A stretch of 10,521 nucleotides of DNA from Kiritimatiellia bacterium (GTDB taxonomy: Bacteria > Verrucomicrobiota > Kiritimatiellia > RFP12 > DVOR01). Made by a program: the position numbers and the translations under genes. The stretch covers positions 1 through 10,521 of the forward strand of contig CAAGNN010000183.1 in NCBI GenBank assembly GCA_900771325.1, in the 5' to 3' direction. Shown one piece after another: positions 1-6,350 of this stretch. Under the pieces are notes generated by a model. The model did not search any database. It was not told where the DNA came from and saw nothing but the letters and a program-made list of their open reading frames with translations. Each line of letters begins with the position of its first letter. The first letter of the stretch is position 1.

Positions 1-166
1 CGGGGCGGATGCGAAGTGAACCCGGGGCGGATGCGAGGTGAACCCGGGGCGGATGCGAGGTGAACCTGGGGCGGATGCGAAGTTAACCCGGGGCGGATGC
101 GAGGTGAACCTGGGGCGGGTCCGAGGCGAACCCGGGGCGGATGCGAGGTGAACCCGGGGCGGATGG
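1..166. repeat. 22-bp tandem repeat (minisatellite), about 7.5 units
   Basis: Seven complete 22-bp units run head to tail from base 1 to 154, and an eighth breaks off near base 166. Each unit begins C/TGGGGCGGATGCGA and ends GGTGAACC; the third (45-66) matches the second exactly, and the sixth (111-132) is the most diverged. The array probably continues to the left of the window. Because 22 is not a multiple of three, reading frames do not repeat between units, so this is not a coding repeat. There are no unique spacers, so it is not CRISPR. Seven of the eight units contain the pentamer GGATG; the sixth has GGGTC instead. The rest of the gap (167-269) shows only a short hairpin (164-170 with 177-183) and no supportable gene. 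Confidence 0.93.
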
Positions 167-269
167 CCTGGCGGAGCAGGCCACGGCACAACGTTTACCC
201 TCGCAACGCGCAGAAGGCACCCCTCTCGGCCCGCAGGGCCCCCTCACGCGAGCGCAACGAGCCCCTCGC

Positions 270-304
270 GCTAACGGCTATCCGCTAACGGCTAACCGCT
301 AACT
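270..304. repeat. Heptanucleotide tandem repeat, five units
   Basis: Five consecutive 7-mers are visible: GCTAACG, GCTATCC, GCTAACG, GCTAACC, GCTAACT. They end where the extended -10 promoter begins. A ten-base match, GCGCTAACGG, recurs at 1941-1950, in the tail of the truncated res fragment. Such heptamers are typical of intergenic microsatellites in some bacteria; no function can be read from the sequence. Confidence 0.8.
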
Positions 305-305
305 A

Positions 306-314
306 TGCTATACT
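306..314 (+). promoter_or_regulatory. Extended -10 promoter upstream of the mod remnant
   Basis: TGC followed by TATACT (309-314) forms a TGn-extended -10 element. There is no good -35 hexamer at 16-18 bp upstream, where the heptamer repeat lies. A transcript from here would start near 321 and reach the leader ATG at 386 and the mod start at 476. The same TGn-TATACT arrangement precedes the GH35 gene at 10294. Confidence 0.45.
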
Positions 315-385
315 GCTCTCTGTCGCGCACGGTGGCGGGGCAACTGCTGCCGCGCGGGCGCGTTGGATTTGGATACGAGACGACG

Positions 386-475
386 ATGAAGCAGCACAAG
401 CGCAGCGGAGTGGTTGCAGTTGCGGTCCTGTGGGCCGTGATGGCTTGGGCGGTTGGAACGAAAGGGAAGGCGGAT
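386..475 (+). other. Signal-peptide-like leader in frame with the mod remnant
   Basis: Thirty codons starting at ATG 386 run without a stop directly into the mod start at 476. They read as a textbook Sec signal peptide: a basic n-region (MKQHKRSG), a hydrophobic core (VVAVAVLWAVMAWAV), and a c-region ending GKA before D. Mod proteins are cytoplasmic and start at the MPTLDW position, so the leader is not part of Mod. It may be the 5' end of a lost secreted-protein gene, or chance coding of a GC-rich stretch. The Shine-Dalgarno sequence before 386 is weak. Confidence 0.4.
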
Positions 476-703
476 ATGCCGACATTGGATTGGCTGGGGC
501 GCGAGGAGGCGGTCAAGCAGGACAAGGCGGTGCCCTTGCGCGTCTTGCGCGAGGTGGCGGAGCTGGGCTTTGCGGCCGAGGGTGTTGCGCCGGAGGCGGC
601 GAGCGGGGTGCTGGTGCAGGGGGACAACCTGGAGGCCCTGCGCGCTCGCCGAAGCGAAAATCGACTTCCGCCAAACCCCTACGATGTCCTGAAAGGAAGG
701 TAA
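476..703 (+). pseudogene. Type III restriction-modification methyltransferase (Mod), N-terminal remnant
   Basis: The 75-residue product begins MPTLDWLGREEAV and reaches VLVQGDNLEAL, which matches the conserved N-terminus of type III Mod subunits. In that family LVQGDNLEAL is followed by the DPPY methyltransferase core. Here the similarity stops at about residue 56, and an unrelated-looking tail with NPYDVLKGR ends at a TAA. The catalytic core and target-recognition region are absent from a protein normally of 500-700 residues. A ribosome site, AAGGGAAGG (462-470), sits just before ATG 476 and supports this start over the in-frame ATGs at 305 and 386. The tail carries the ribosome site of the next ORF (about 693-700), so the loss may be an internal deletion that kept the original 3' end. 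It cannot methylate DNA as it stands. Confidence 0.82.
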
Positions 704-708
704 GCGTA

Positions 709-834
709 ATGGAACAGGGGTTTGCATACGATGCGATAATTCGTTCGTTGGCAACGAACGAATTTCGGCAGAGGGTATCAGCCGACCAAGGATTCGAGGT
801 CATTCGTCACTTGCCAAGTGACGAATTGGCGTAA
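709..834 (+). CDS. Hypothetical 41-residue ORF between mod remnant and fic
   Basis: The ORF starts at ATG 709 behind a strong ribosome site (AAGGAAGG, 693-700) and ends at TAA 832-834, 14 bases before fic. I do not recognise the product (MEQGFAYDAIIRSLATNEF... ending SDELA). Its position just ahead of fic would suit a small antitoxin. Against a real gene, about 40% of it is two near-perfect hairpins (738-764 and 802-826). The sequence may instead be the regulatory leader of fic, with the ORF open by chance. Confidence 0.3.
   Translation: MEQGFAYDAIIRSLATNEFRQRVSADQGFEVIRHLPSDELA
732..764 (+). promoter_or_regulatory. Possible fic promoter with overlapping palindromic operator
   Basis: TGC followed by GATAAT (735-740) is a TGn-extended -10 candidate. 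It overlaps the left arm of a perfect inverted repeat: AATTCGTTCGTT (738-749), loop GGC, AACGAACGAATT (753-764), with 12-bp arms. A palindrome across the -10 and start-site region is the usual geometry of a repressor operator. No good -35 is present. The alternative is a mobile hairpin repeat or an RNA stem-loop. The inverted repeat is certain; the promoter role is inferred. Confidence 0.4.
802..826. repeat. Second hairpin repeat, 11-bp arms
   Basis: ATTCGTCACTT (802-812), loop GCC, AAGTGACGAAT (816-826) is a perfect inverted repeat 12 bases upstream of the fic ribosome site. Its outer six bases (ATTCGT...ACGAAT) are the same as in the repeat at 738-764, and its loop (GCC) is the complement of that loop (GGC). 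The two look like related elements. In the fic transcript it would form a stem-loop close to the ribosome site. Confidence 0.75.
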
Positions 835-848
835 GGTAAGGAAGCGCG

Positions 849-1679
849 ATGGAGACGGCGTTTGGGCAGTATGACGAGGTGCGCGAGCCGGAGGCGTGCG
901 AGCGGGCGGTGGCGTGGTCGACGGCGATTGGGTTGCAGCGGGTGGATGGGCTGGAGGTCTCGGACTATCTGCGCGAGACGGCGCGGCGGCACGTGGCCGG
1001 GGAGATTACGCAGGCCGAGGCGGGAGAGCTGATTGCGAGCTACTACGAGACGAAGTCCGGGCAGGCGCAGCCGGCGGGGGTGGCGGAGGCGGACAAGGTC
1101 TCACGGCGGATTTGCGAGGTGCTCGCCTCGCCGGGGTTTCGTCTGTCGCCGGAGTATTTCTTGGGGTTGCACGGGGTGCTCTTTCAGGATGTCTTTGACC
1201 ACGCCGGGCGCGTGCGCGAGGTGGAGCTGACCAAGCGTGAGTGGGTGCTCGATGGCGATACGGTGCACTACACGCCGGCCTTCCTGGTGAAGGAGTCTTT
1301 GGCCTACGACTTTGCGCAGGAGCGGGAGTTCCGCTATGCGGGGCTCTCGGTGGAGGCGCAGGTGGCGCACCTGGCTGCGTTTATTGCCGGGGTGTGGCAG
1401 ATTCATCCCTTCCGGGAGGGGAACACGCGGACGACGGCGGTCTTTGCCATTCAGTATCTGCGTGCGCTGGGGTATGCAGCGGAGAATGCGCTCTTCCAGG
1501 AGAAGGCGTGGTTCTTCCGCAATGCGTTGGTGCGGGCGAACTACGCCAATGCCCAGCGGGGGGTCGACCGGACCTTGGGGCCGTTGGAGGACTTCTTGAA
1601 GGTGTTGCTCTTGGGGGCGAAGCTGGAGCTCAAGAGCCGCGCATTGCGCATCGAGACAAAGCGGGAGGCAGGGCAATGA
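849..1679 (+). CDS. fic: Fic family protein (putative AMP transferase) with N-terminal VbhA-like segment
   Basis: A 276-residue Fic-fold enzyme, a family that usually transfers AMP from ATP to a hydroxyl side chain of a target protein. The catalytic loop HPFREGNTR (residues 186-194) holds the essential His186, Glu190 and Arg194; Thr replaces the usual second Gly, which is common in Fic subgroups. Residues 17-66 resemble a VbhA-type antitoxin helix pair (ERAVAW... VAGEITQAEAGEL), suggesting a fused inhibitory module. The expected inhibitory motif S/TxxxE/D-G/N would be LQRVDG (29-34), with Leu for Ser and Asp for Glu. The start is supported by AAGGAAG (838-844). The stop overlaps the res start as ATGA, showing translational coupling. 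Position between mod and res matches known type III loci that carry Fic genes. It looks intact. Its target and activity are unknown. Confidence 0.92.
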   Translation: METAFGQYDEVREPEACERAVAWSTAIGLQRVDGLEVSDYLRETARRHVAGEITQAEAGELIASYYETKSGQAQPAGVAEADKVSRRICEVLASPGFRLSPEYFLGLHGVLFQDVFDHAGRVREVELTKREWVLDGDTVHYTPAFLVKESLAYDFAQEREFRYAGLSVEAQVAHLAAFIAGVWQIHPFREGNTRTTAVFAIQYLRALGYAAENALFQEKAWFFRNALVRANYANAQRGVDRTLGPLEDFLKVLLLGAKLELKSRALRIETKREAGQ

Positions 1680-1969
1680 TGCTCAAGCAGTATCAGCGGG
1701 AGACGCTGGAGGCGATTAAGGGCTACTTTGACCGGTTGGACTTTCTGACGCCGGAGGCGGCCTATCGCGCGGAGATAGAGAGTTCGCTCGAGCGGCGGTT
1801 GCGCGTGGGGGCGGGAGCGCAGTATGTGCCGCTCACGGACGCGCTGCCGGTGGTCTCGATCAAGGTGCCGACGGGCGGCGGGAAGACGATGCTCGCTATG
1901 CCGCGCCCCGCCTTCTGCCCGCGACTGGAAGGCCTAAGGGGCGCTAACGGGAGAAGAGCACTCAAGTGA
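1676..1969 (+). pseudogene. Type III restriction enzyme Res subunit, N-terminal remnant
   Basis: The 97-residue product begins MMLKQYQRETLEAIKGYF, the usual N-terminus of the Res helicase-nuclease. It reaches VPTGGGKT (residues 64-71), the Walker A ATP-binding motif of superfamily 2. Similarity ends about two residues later. The remaining tail of roughly 20 residues (from MPRPAF) looks like translated non-coding sequence and ends at TGA 1967-1969. Full Res proteins are about 900-1000 residues, so the DEAD-box, the later helicase motifs and the nuclease domain are gone. The start overlaps the fic stop by four bases, so it was the next gene of the same operon. The tail contains GCGCTAACGG, the same ten bases found in the heptamer repeat near 268-277. 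It is non-functional as restriction enzyme. Confidence 0.88.
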
Positions 1970-1992
1970 GAAGTACCAAAACCGACGACTTG

Positions 1993-2001
1993 TGGTATAA
2001 T
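1993..2001 (+). promoter_or_regulatory. Extended -10 promoter of the type IIS-like system
   Basis: TGG followed by a consensus TATAAT (1996-2001) is a strong TGn-extended -10. No good -35 is present. Transcription would begin near 2008-2010, at or one to three bases before ATG 2011. A transcript used from that ATG would be leaderless, or the true start lies downstream at GTG 2119. No controller (C) protein gene or C-box is visible. Confidence 0.55.
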
Positions 2002-2010
2002 AAAAGTGTT

Positions 2011-2118
2011 ATGAGTGGCGTTACGCGGAGAGGATTTTGCGTTGAGTTGCTAGCTGTTGGTGCGACGGGGCTCGCCGACGGCTTGGCGAAGACTGTCCCT
2101 GCGGAGGGGGCGGGAGCA
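2011..2118 (+). other. Tat-signal-like leader in frame with the methyltransferase
   Basis: From ATG 2011, 36 codons lead in frame into the methyltransferase. They begin MSGVTRRGFCVELLAVGATG, where TRRGF fits the twin-arginine S/T-R-R-x-F pattern, followed by a fairly apolar stretch and an alanine/glycine-rich end. This resembles the Tat leader of the sulfatase in this window (TTRRDFLK). Export of a DNA methyltransferase makes no sense, so this is probably a leftover 5' end of a Tat-exported protein gene whose promoter now drives the methyltransferase. A glutamate within the apolar part makes a working Tat signal doubtful. Confidence 0.4.
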
Positions 2119-4056
2119 GTGCCGTTGAAGAAGGTCTACATCTACAATCGCCGTTATCTGGGGAATAAGTATCGGCTGCTGGAGGAGATTCGGCGGATTG
2201 TCGAGACGCATTGCGAGGGGGTGGAGAGCTTCGTTGACATCTTTGCCGGCACGGGGTCAGTGGCTTCGGCGTTTAGCGACAAGCACTTGATTACCAACGA
2301 CATTCTCTACAGCAACTACATTTGCCACGTGGCCTGGTTCTCGGGCGAAGCCTACGACGAGGCGAAGGTGGCGCGGTTGCTCCAAGGGTATAACGCCCTA
2401 AGCGAGCCGGGCGATAACTATATGAGCGAGCACTTTGCCGACACCTACTTTTCGGCCGAGGACTGCCGGCGCATTGGCTACATTCGCGAGGATATCGAGC
2501 AGCGTTACGCCGCCGGCGAGGTGAATGGCCGTGAGCGGGCCTTGCTCATTGCCTCGTTGCTCTACGCGATGGACAAGATTGCCAACACGGTGGGGCACTA
2601 CGATGCCTATCGAAAGCACACGGCCTTTGAGAAGCACTTGGAGCTGCGGTTGCCAGTGCCGCCAACGTGCACCTATACGGATAATCAGTGCTTTAACCTG
2701 GATGCCAACGTGCTTGCCCCGCAGTTGGGGCAGGTAGATGTCTTCTTTATGGACCCGCCGTACAACAGCCGGCAGTATAGCGATGCCTATCACGTGCTGG
2801 AGAATGTGGCGCGTTGGGAGAAGCCAAGCGTGGTGGGGGTGGCGCGGAAGATGGACCGAAGCGCCCTAAAGAGCGACTATTGCACGCAGAAGGCCGAGGA
2901 GGCCTTTGCCGAGTTGGTGGCCAACGTCAAGGCGCGATACCTGGTGCTGACCTACAACAATATGGCCGAACAGGGTAACGAGCGCTCGAATGCGAAGCTT
3001 TCGGATGAGGCCATCCTGCGGACCCTGCGCGCAAAGGGCGAGGTGATGGTTTTCCACTGCAGCCATAAGGCTTTCTCTGCCGGCAAGTCCAGCCGGGAGG
3101 ATAACGTCGAGCGCATCTTCCTGTGCAAGTGCCGCTCGGAGCTGGCGTGGGTCTCCTCGCCGCTGAACTACACCGGTGGCAAGTTCCGCATCCTCAATCA
3201 GTTGCTCCCGCACTTCCCGCGCGAGATTGACACGTGCGTCGACCTCTTCTGCGGCGGCTGCAACGTGGGGGTCAACGTCCCGGCGAAGCGGGTTCTTTGC
3301 GTGGACTCCCTCGCGCAGTTGATTGCGCTCTTCAAGACGATGAAGGCGCTCTCGGCCGAGCAGTTCAGCGCGCAGGTGCGGGAGGTAATCGCGCGCTTTG
3401 GGCTATCGGATAGCGAGCGCAACGGGTATGAGCCCTACGGAAGCAACTCGTCTAAGGGGCTTGGGGCTTTCAACAAGGAGCCCTATCTGGCGTTGCGGCG
3501 GCACTATGCCACCTTGGCGGACGGCACGCCCGAGAAGTCCATCGCCCTTTATGTGCTGATTGTCTATGGCTTCAACAACCAAATCCGCTTCAATGCCAAG
3601 GGGGAATATAACCTGCCCGTGGGGAAGCGCGACTTCAATGCCAAGATGCAGGAGAAGCTGCGCGCCTTCATCGACCGCCTACACGCGCGCCCGATTGACT
3701 TCTTGTGTCAGGACTTCCGGCAGCTGGACTTGGCTGCTTTAGGTCCGCGCGACTTTGTCTATGCCGACCCGCCTTATCTCGTCACAACCGCATCCTACAA
3801 CGAAAATGGCGGCTGGACCGAGCAGGACGAGCGGGACCTCTTGGCATTGCTCGACCGCCTTCACCGCGCCGGTTGCCGCTTCGCCCTCTCCAATGTGACG
3901 CACAGCAACGGTCGGACCAACGCGCTGCTGTTGAATTGGCTGGCGCAGCACGCCGCCGACTATAAGGTCATCGAAGTCCAGCGCGACTACTCCAACGCCA
4001 ACTACCAACGCAAACAGCGCGGCACCTCGCGCGAAGTCCTGGTCATCAACTACTAA
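2119..4056 (+). CDS. FokI-type double N6-adenine DNA methyltransferase
   Basis: The product carries two fused D12-class (Dam-like) adenine methyltransferase domains, the layout of M.FokI and M.StsI, where each domain methylates one strand of an asymmetric site. Residues are numbered from the most upstream ATG (1966). Domain 1: NRRYLGNKY (61-69), S-adenosylmethionine motif FVDIFAGTG (89-97), catalytic DPPY (263-266). Domain 2: NYTGGKF (401-407), VDLFCGG (425-431), DPPY (601-604), and a C-terminus GTSREVLVINY very like the M.FokI end as I recall it. The chosen start is GTG 2119, preceded by GGAGG (2103-2107). It gives 645 residues, close to the 647 I recall for M.FokI, and drops a signal-like leader. 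ATG 2011 or ATG 1966 would give 681 or 696 residues. The endonuclease gene follows after 12 bases. Both catalytic motifs look intact. Confidence 0.9.
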   Translation: MPLKKVYIYNRRYLGNKYRLLEEIRRIVETHCEGVESFVDIFAGTGSVASAFSDKHLITNDILYSNYICHVAWFSGEAYDEAKVARLLQGYNALSEPGDNYMSEHFADTYFSAEDCRRIGYIREDIEQRYAAGEVNGRERALLIASLLYAMDKIANTVGHYDAYRKHTAFEKHLELRLPVPPTCTYTDNQCFNLDANVLAPQLGQVDVFFMDPPYNSRQYSDAYHVLENVARWEKPSVVGVARKMDRSALKSDYCTQKAEEAFAELVANVKARYLVLTYNNMAEQGNERSNAKLSDEAILRTLRAKGEVMVFHCSHKAFSAGKSSREDNVERIFLCKCRSELAWVSSPLNYTGGKFRILNQLLPHFPREIDTCVDLFCGGCNVGVNVPAKRVLCVDSLAQLIALFKTMKALSAEQFSAQVREVIARFGLSDSERNGYEPYGSNSSKGLGAFNKEPYLALRRHYATLADGTPEKSIALYVLIVYGFNNQIRFNAKGEYNLPVGKRDFNAKMQEKLRAFIDRLHARPIDFLCQDFRQLDLAALGPRDFVYADPPYLVTTASYNENGGWTEQDERDLLALLDRLHRAGCRFALSNVTHSNGRTNALLLNWLAQHAADYKVIEVQRDYSNANYQRKQRGTSREVLVINY

Positions 4057-4068
4057 TGGAGGCCGCCG

Positions 4069-6120
4069 ATGGCGCTTGCCTATAAGAGCTTCTGCTGGTC
4101 TATGGGAACCACTAGCTTCCGGACCAAGCACATCAACCGGGACATCGAGCTGCAACTACGATACCTTCACGACTTTTGGGAGAGCCGTGGGCAGTTAACA
4201 GCAAATTGGTCTGACTGCTCTGTGCAGGCCGCCTATTACACGCTACTCCAGCAGCAAGGCTTTGTCGAGGGCTCTGCTTCGCGGCCGGACAAGGACGCGC
4301 GTGAGAAGACTTCGGGCTTGGTGGATTTGGGGCTCCTGGCGGAGGGTCGCCAACTGACCGAGGCGGGGAAACGCCTTTGGGCCATTTCAGAGGCGCAGGA
4401 CTTCGCCATAGACCCCGAAAACCTCTTGGACCTGGCAAAGGACAGCACTTGCTACCTCCTGCAATTGCTTAAGGCTGCAAGCAAGGAGGGCGCTTCGTCT
4501 ATTCGCCCCTTTGTCGTGCTGCTCGATGTCTTGAATAAGGTTGCGCCAGATAGTCAGGGGAAGCGCTATCTCACGCAGGAGGAGTTCGTCTATCTGCTGC
4601 CGCTGTGCGTCAATCCAGGCCGCTTATCCCAGATTGTCGATGCCATCAATCGCTCCCGCGCGGCGGGGCAATCATTCGACCTCGATGCCGAGATTCTCAA
4701 GGTTTTGATGGGGATGGAGAACCATCAGGAGGCGCTCGCGCTCTTCTTGAAGGCCAAGCAGGTGGATGAACGCCTTATCTGCCAGGTGGGGATGAACCGT
4801 AAGAGCGGAGCGGATGGCGATAAGCGCTACGATAAGGCCTACCTGGGCATCTTCAAGACGTTGCACGAGATTGTCTTTCAGGGCGTGACGGAGGAAAGAC
4901 TGAGTGCCTTCCTTAAGGCCGTCAAGGCGTGTAACCTCAGTCGGGCGTGGAAGCAAGTCTTTGGCCTCAGTGGGAAGCGCAAGCAGTTGACCGAGGGGTG
5001 GCGTGCAGATCTGGCCATCCTTCAAGCGACCACCGAGGCAGACTTCCGCAAGCGCTTCTTTGAGCTGATGCAGCTCTTGAAGGCCAAGGCAACCTTGCAC
5101 GATTATGCCGACCTGAACAAGCGCTACTTCCGCCTCGCCGATGTCGTGGTCTTCGCCGACGACCGCGTTTACCTCGACTTGCTGCCAAGTGTCTTCGTCA
5201 AGCATATTACAGCTTGGCTTGACCGGGAGGCCTTCGCGCCCTGCTCTTTCCTCGACCGGGATGTCCCCTTGGCGGACCTCATTCCTCTACCGCTCCCGAG
5301 CAAGACCGAGCTCGTCCTTGAAGCAACGGGGCTATCGACTGAGACACTTCGGGATGCCGGTGGCATTCGGGCCGTTCTGCAAGCCGAACGCTACGCACGC
5401 TTCAAGGCCCTCTTGCACAATCGTTTCCCCATCGAGACCGTCCGCGAGCTCCTCGAGATGGTCGAGGATCGGAAACGCGATAAAGAGGTTCAAGAACGCA
5501 TCACCAAGGAAGCCGATTTGCCGACGCTCTTTGAGTACATCGTGGCATTGGCGTGGTATTACCTCAGCGGCGAGACCGGGGAGGTGCTGGACTATATGAA
5601 CCTCTCGCTGGGGGCAGACTTTATGCCCAAGACGCACGCTGGCGGCGGTGAAGCGGACATCGTTTGGCACTACGAAGCCAATCCGCCCTATTATCCACGC
5701 CATCAGCTCCTCATTGAGGTCACTCTTGCCGAGAAGGATGCGCAGCGGCGAATGGAGATGGAGCCGGTCTCGCGGCACCTGGGCGAATACCTCCTGGCGA
5801 GCCCGGACCACGCCAAGGCCTATTGCACCTTCATCGCCCCCCACCTCAACCCCAACGTTATCTCCGACTTTCGTATGCGCAAGGCCCAAGTGTATTACCG
5901 CGCCAGCGACTACTCTCAGAAATGCCCCGGGATGAAGATTATCCCCCTCGATACGCAAATGCTACGCCAACTCCTGGGCACCACCTCCTATCGCGAGCTC
6001 TATGCCTGCTTTGAGGAACACGTCCACCGCGATGGCGAGCCTCTAGAATGGCACAATGCCCTACGCCAATTGCTTGCTCATAAAGTATCTTGCCCCAGCT
6101 CTAATCTCAGAGCTCCCTAG
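4069..6120 (+). CDS. AlwI/Nt.BspD6I-type type IIS restriction endonuclease
   Basis: A 683-residue protein with the AlwI-family N-terminal signature SFCWSMGTTSFRTK (residues 7-20). A long helical recognition region follows, with a C-terminal PD-(D/E)xK nuclease from about residue 485. Likely active-site residues are Glu489 (FEYIVAL), Asp530 (GGGEAD), Glu550 in LLIEVTL, Glu563 and His570 (EPVSRHLG). The E-to-E and E-to-H spacings of 13 and 20 match the Nt.BspD6I residues as I recall them (Glu469, Glu482, His489). As in that enzyme, the usual K of ExK is absent (E-V-T). The family cuts outside short asymmetric sites; Nt.BspD6I cuts one strand and needs a small partner subunit for the other. No such partner is visible here. 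GGAGG (4058-4062) supports the start. The gene is cotranscribed with the methyltransferase, 12 bases upstream. The recognition site is unknown. Confidence 0.85.
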   Translation: MALAYKSFCWSMGTTSFRTKHINRDIELQLRYLHDFWESRGQLTANWSDCSVQAAYYTLLQQQGFVEGSASRPDKDAREKTSGLVDLGLLAEGRQLTEAGKRLWAISEAQDFAIDPENLLDLAKDSTCYLLQLLKAASKEGASSIRPFVVLLDVLNKVAPDSQGKRYLTQEEFVYLLPLCVNPGRLSQIVDAINRSRAAGQSFDLDAEILKVLMGMENHQEALALFLKAKQVDERLICQVGMNRKSGADGDKRYDKAYLGIFKTLHEIVFQGVTEERLSAFLKAVKACNLSRAWKQVFGLSGKRKQLTEGWRADLAILQATTEADFRKRFFELMQLLKAKATLHDYADLNKRYFRLADVVVFADDRVYLDLLPSVFVKHITAWLDREAFAPCSFLDRDVPLADLIPLPLPSKTELVLEATGLSTETLRDAGGIRAVLQAERYARFKALLHNRFPIETVRELLEMVEDRKRDKEVQERITKEADLPTLFEYIVALAWYYLSGETGEVLDYMNLSLGADFMPKTHAGGGEADIVWHYEANPPYYPRHQLLIEVTLAEKDAQRRMEMEPVSRHLGEYLLASPDHAKAYCTFIAPHLNPNVISDFRMRKAQVYYRASDYSQKCPGMKIIPLDTQMLRQLLGTTSYRELYACFEEHVHRDGEPLEWHNALRQLLAHKVSCPSSNLRAP

Positions 6121-6219
6121 GCTCTATCAAGAACTCCCCTTCGCCACCCTCGCCTGTCACTCGAAATAACTCCGGTGGTAAGAAGATTGTAAGTTAGCAC
6201 TCGAAGCAAACTTTAAGAG

Positions 6220-6264
6220 CAAGTTTACTACCGCGCCAGCGATTATGCGCAGAAGTGCCCCTGA
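6220..6264 (+). pseudogene. Remnant of a second AlwI-type endonuclease gene
   Basis: Bases 6220-6261 match 5887-5928 of the intact endonuclease at 35 of 42 positions. They encode QVYYRASDYAQKCP, against QVYYRASDYSQKCP in the intact gene, followed by TGA. Five of the six altered codons are synonymous, so this is a fragment of a gene that diverged under protein-level selection, not a fresh tandem copy. Similarity is not visible on either side (an in-frame TAA lies three codons upstream). The rest of 6121-6219 shows no supportable feature. Confidence 0.8.
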
Positions 6265-6267
6265 TGG

Positions 6268-6293
6268 GCCCCAGATCCAGGCCGGGGCGTTTT
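6268..6293 (+). terminator. Weak possible terminator after the endonuclease region
   Basis: GCCCC (6268-6272) can pair with GGGGC (6284-6288) around an 11-base loop, followed by GTTTT. The stem is only five base pairs and lies about 150 bases past the endonuclease stop, so it is a marginal call. Confidence 0.25.
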
Positions 6294-6328
6294 CTCCATC
6301 CCCAACTGATTCGTCGCGGAACGCGCCC

Positions 6329-6349
6329 TGTCGACTGTCCTCTGTCAAC
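6329..6349. repeat. Heptanucleotide tandem repeat, three units
   Basis: TGTCGAC, TGTCCTC and TGTCAAC follow one another, sharing TGTC at the start and C at the end of each 7-mer. This is a second heptamer microsatellite in the window, different in sequence from the one at 270-304, and it directly abuts a long inverted repeat. Confidence 0.55.
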
Positions 6350-6350
6350 T

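Noticed and set aside
1..166. CRISPR array
   Set aside because: The 22-bp units are directly adjacent with no unique spacers between them.
97..288. Open frame of 63 residues across the repeat array
   Set aside because: It runs through a non-multiple-of-three tandem repeat, has no recognisable domain and no ribosome site.
6108..6128. Terminator at the endonuclease stop (AGAGC with GCTCT)
   Set aside because: The stem is five base pairs around a seven-base loop with no T-tract.
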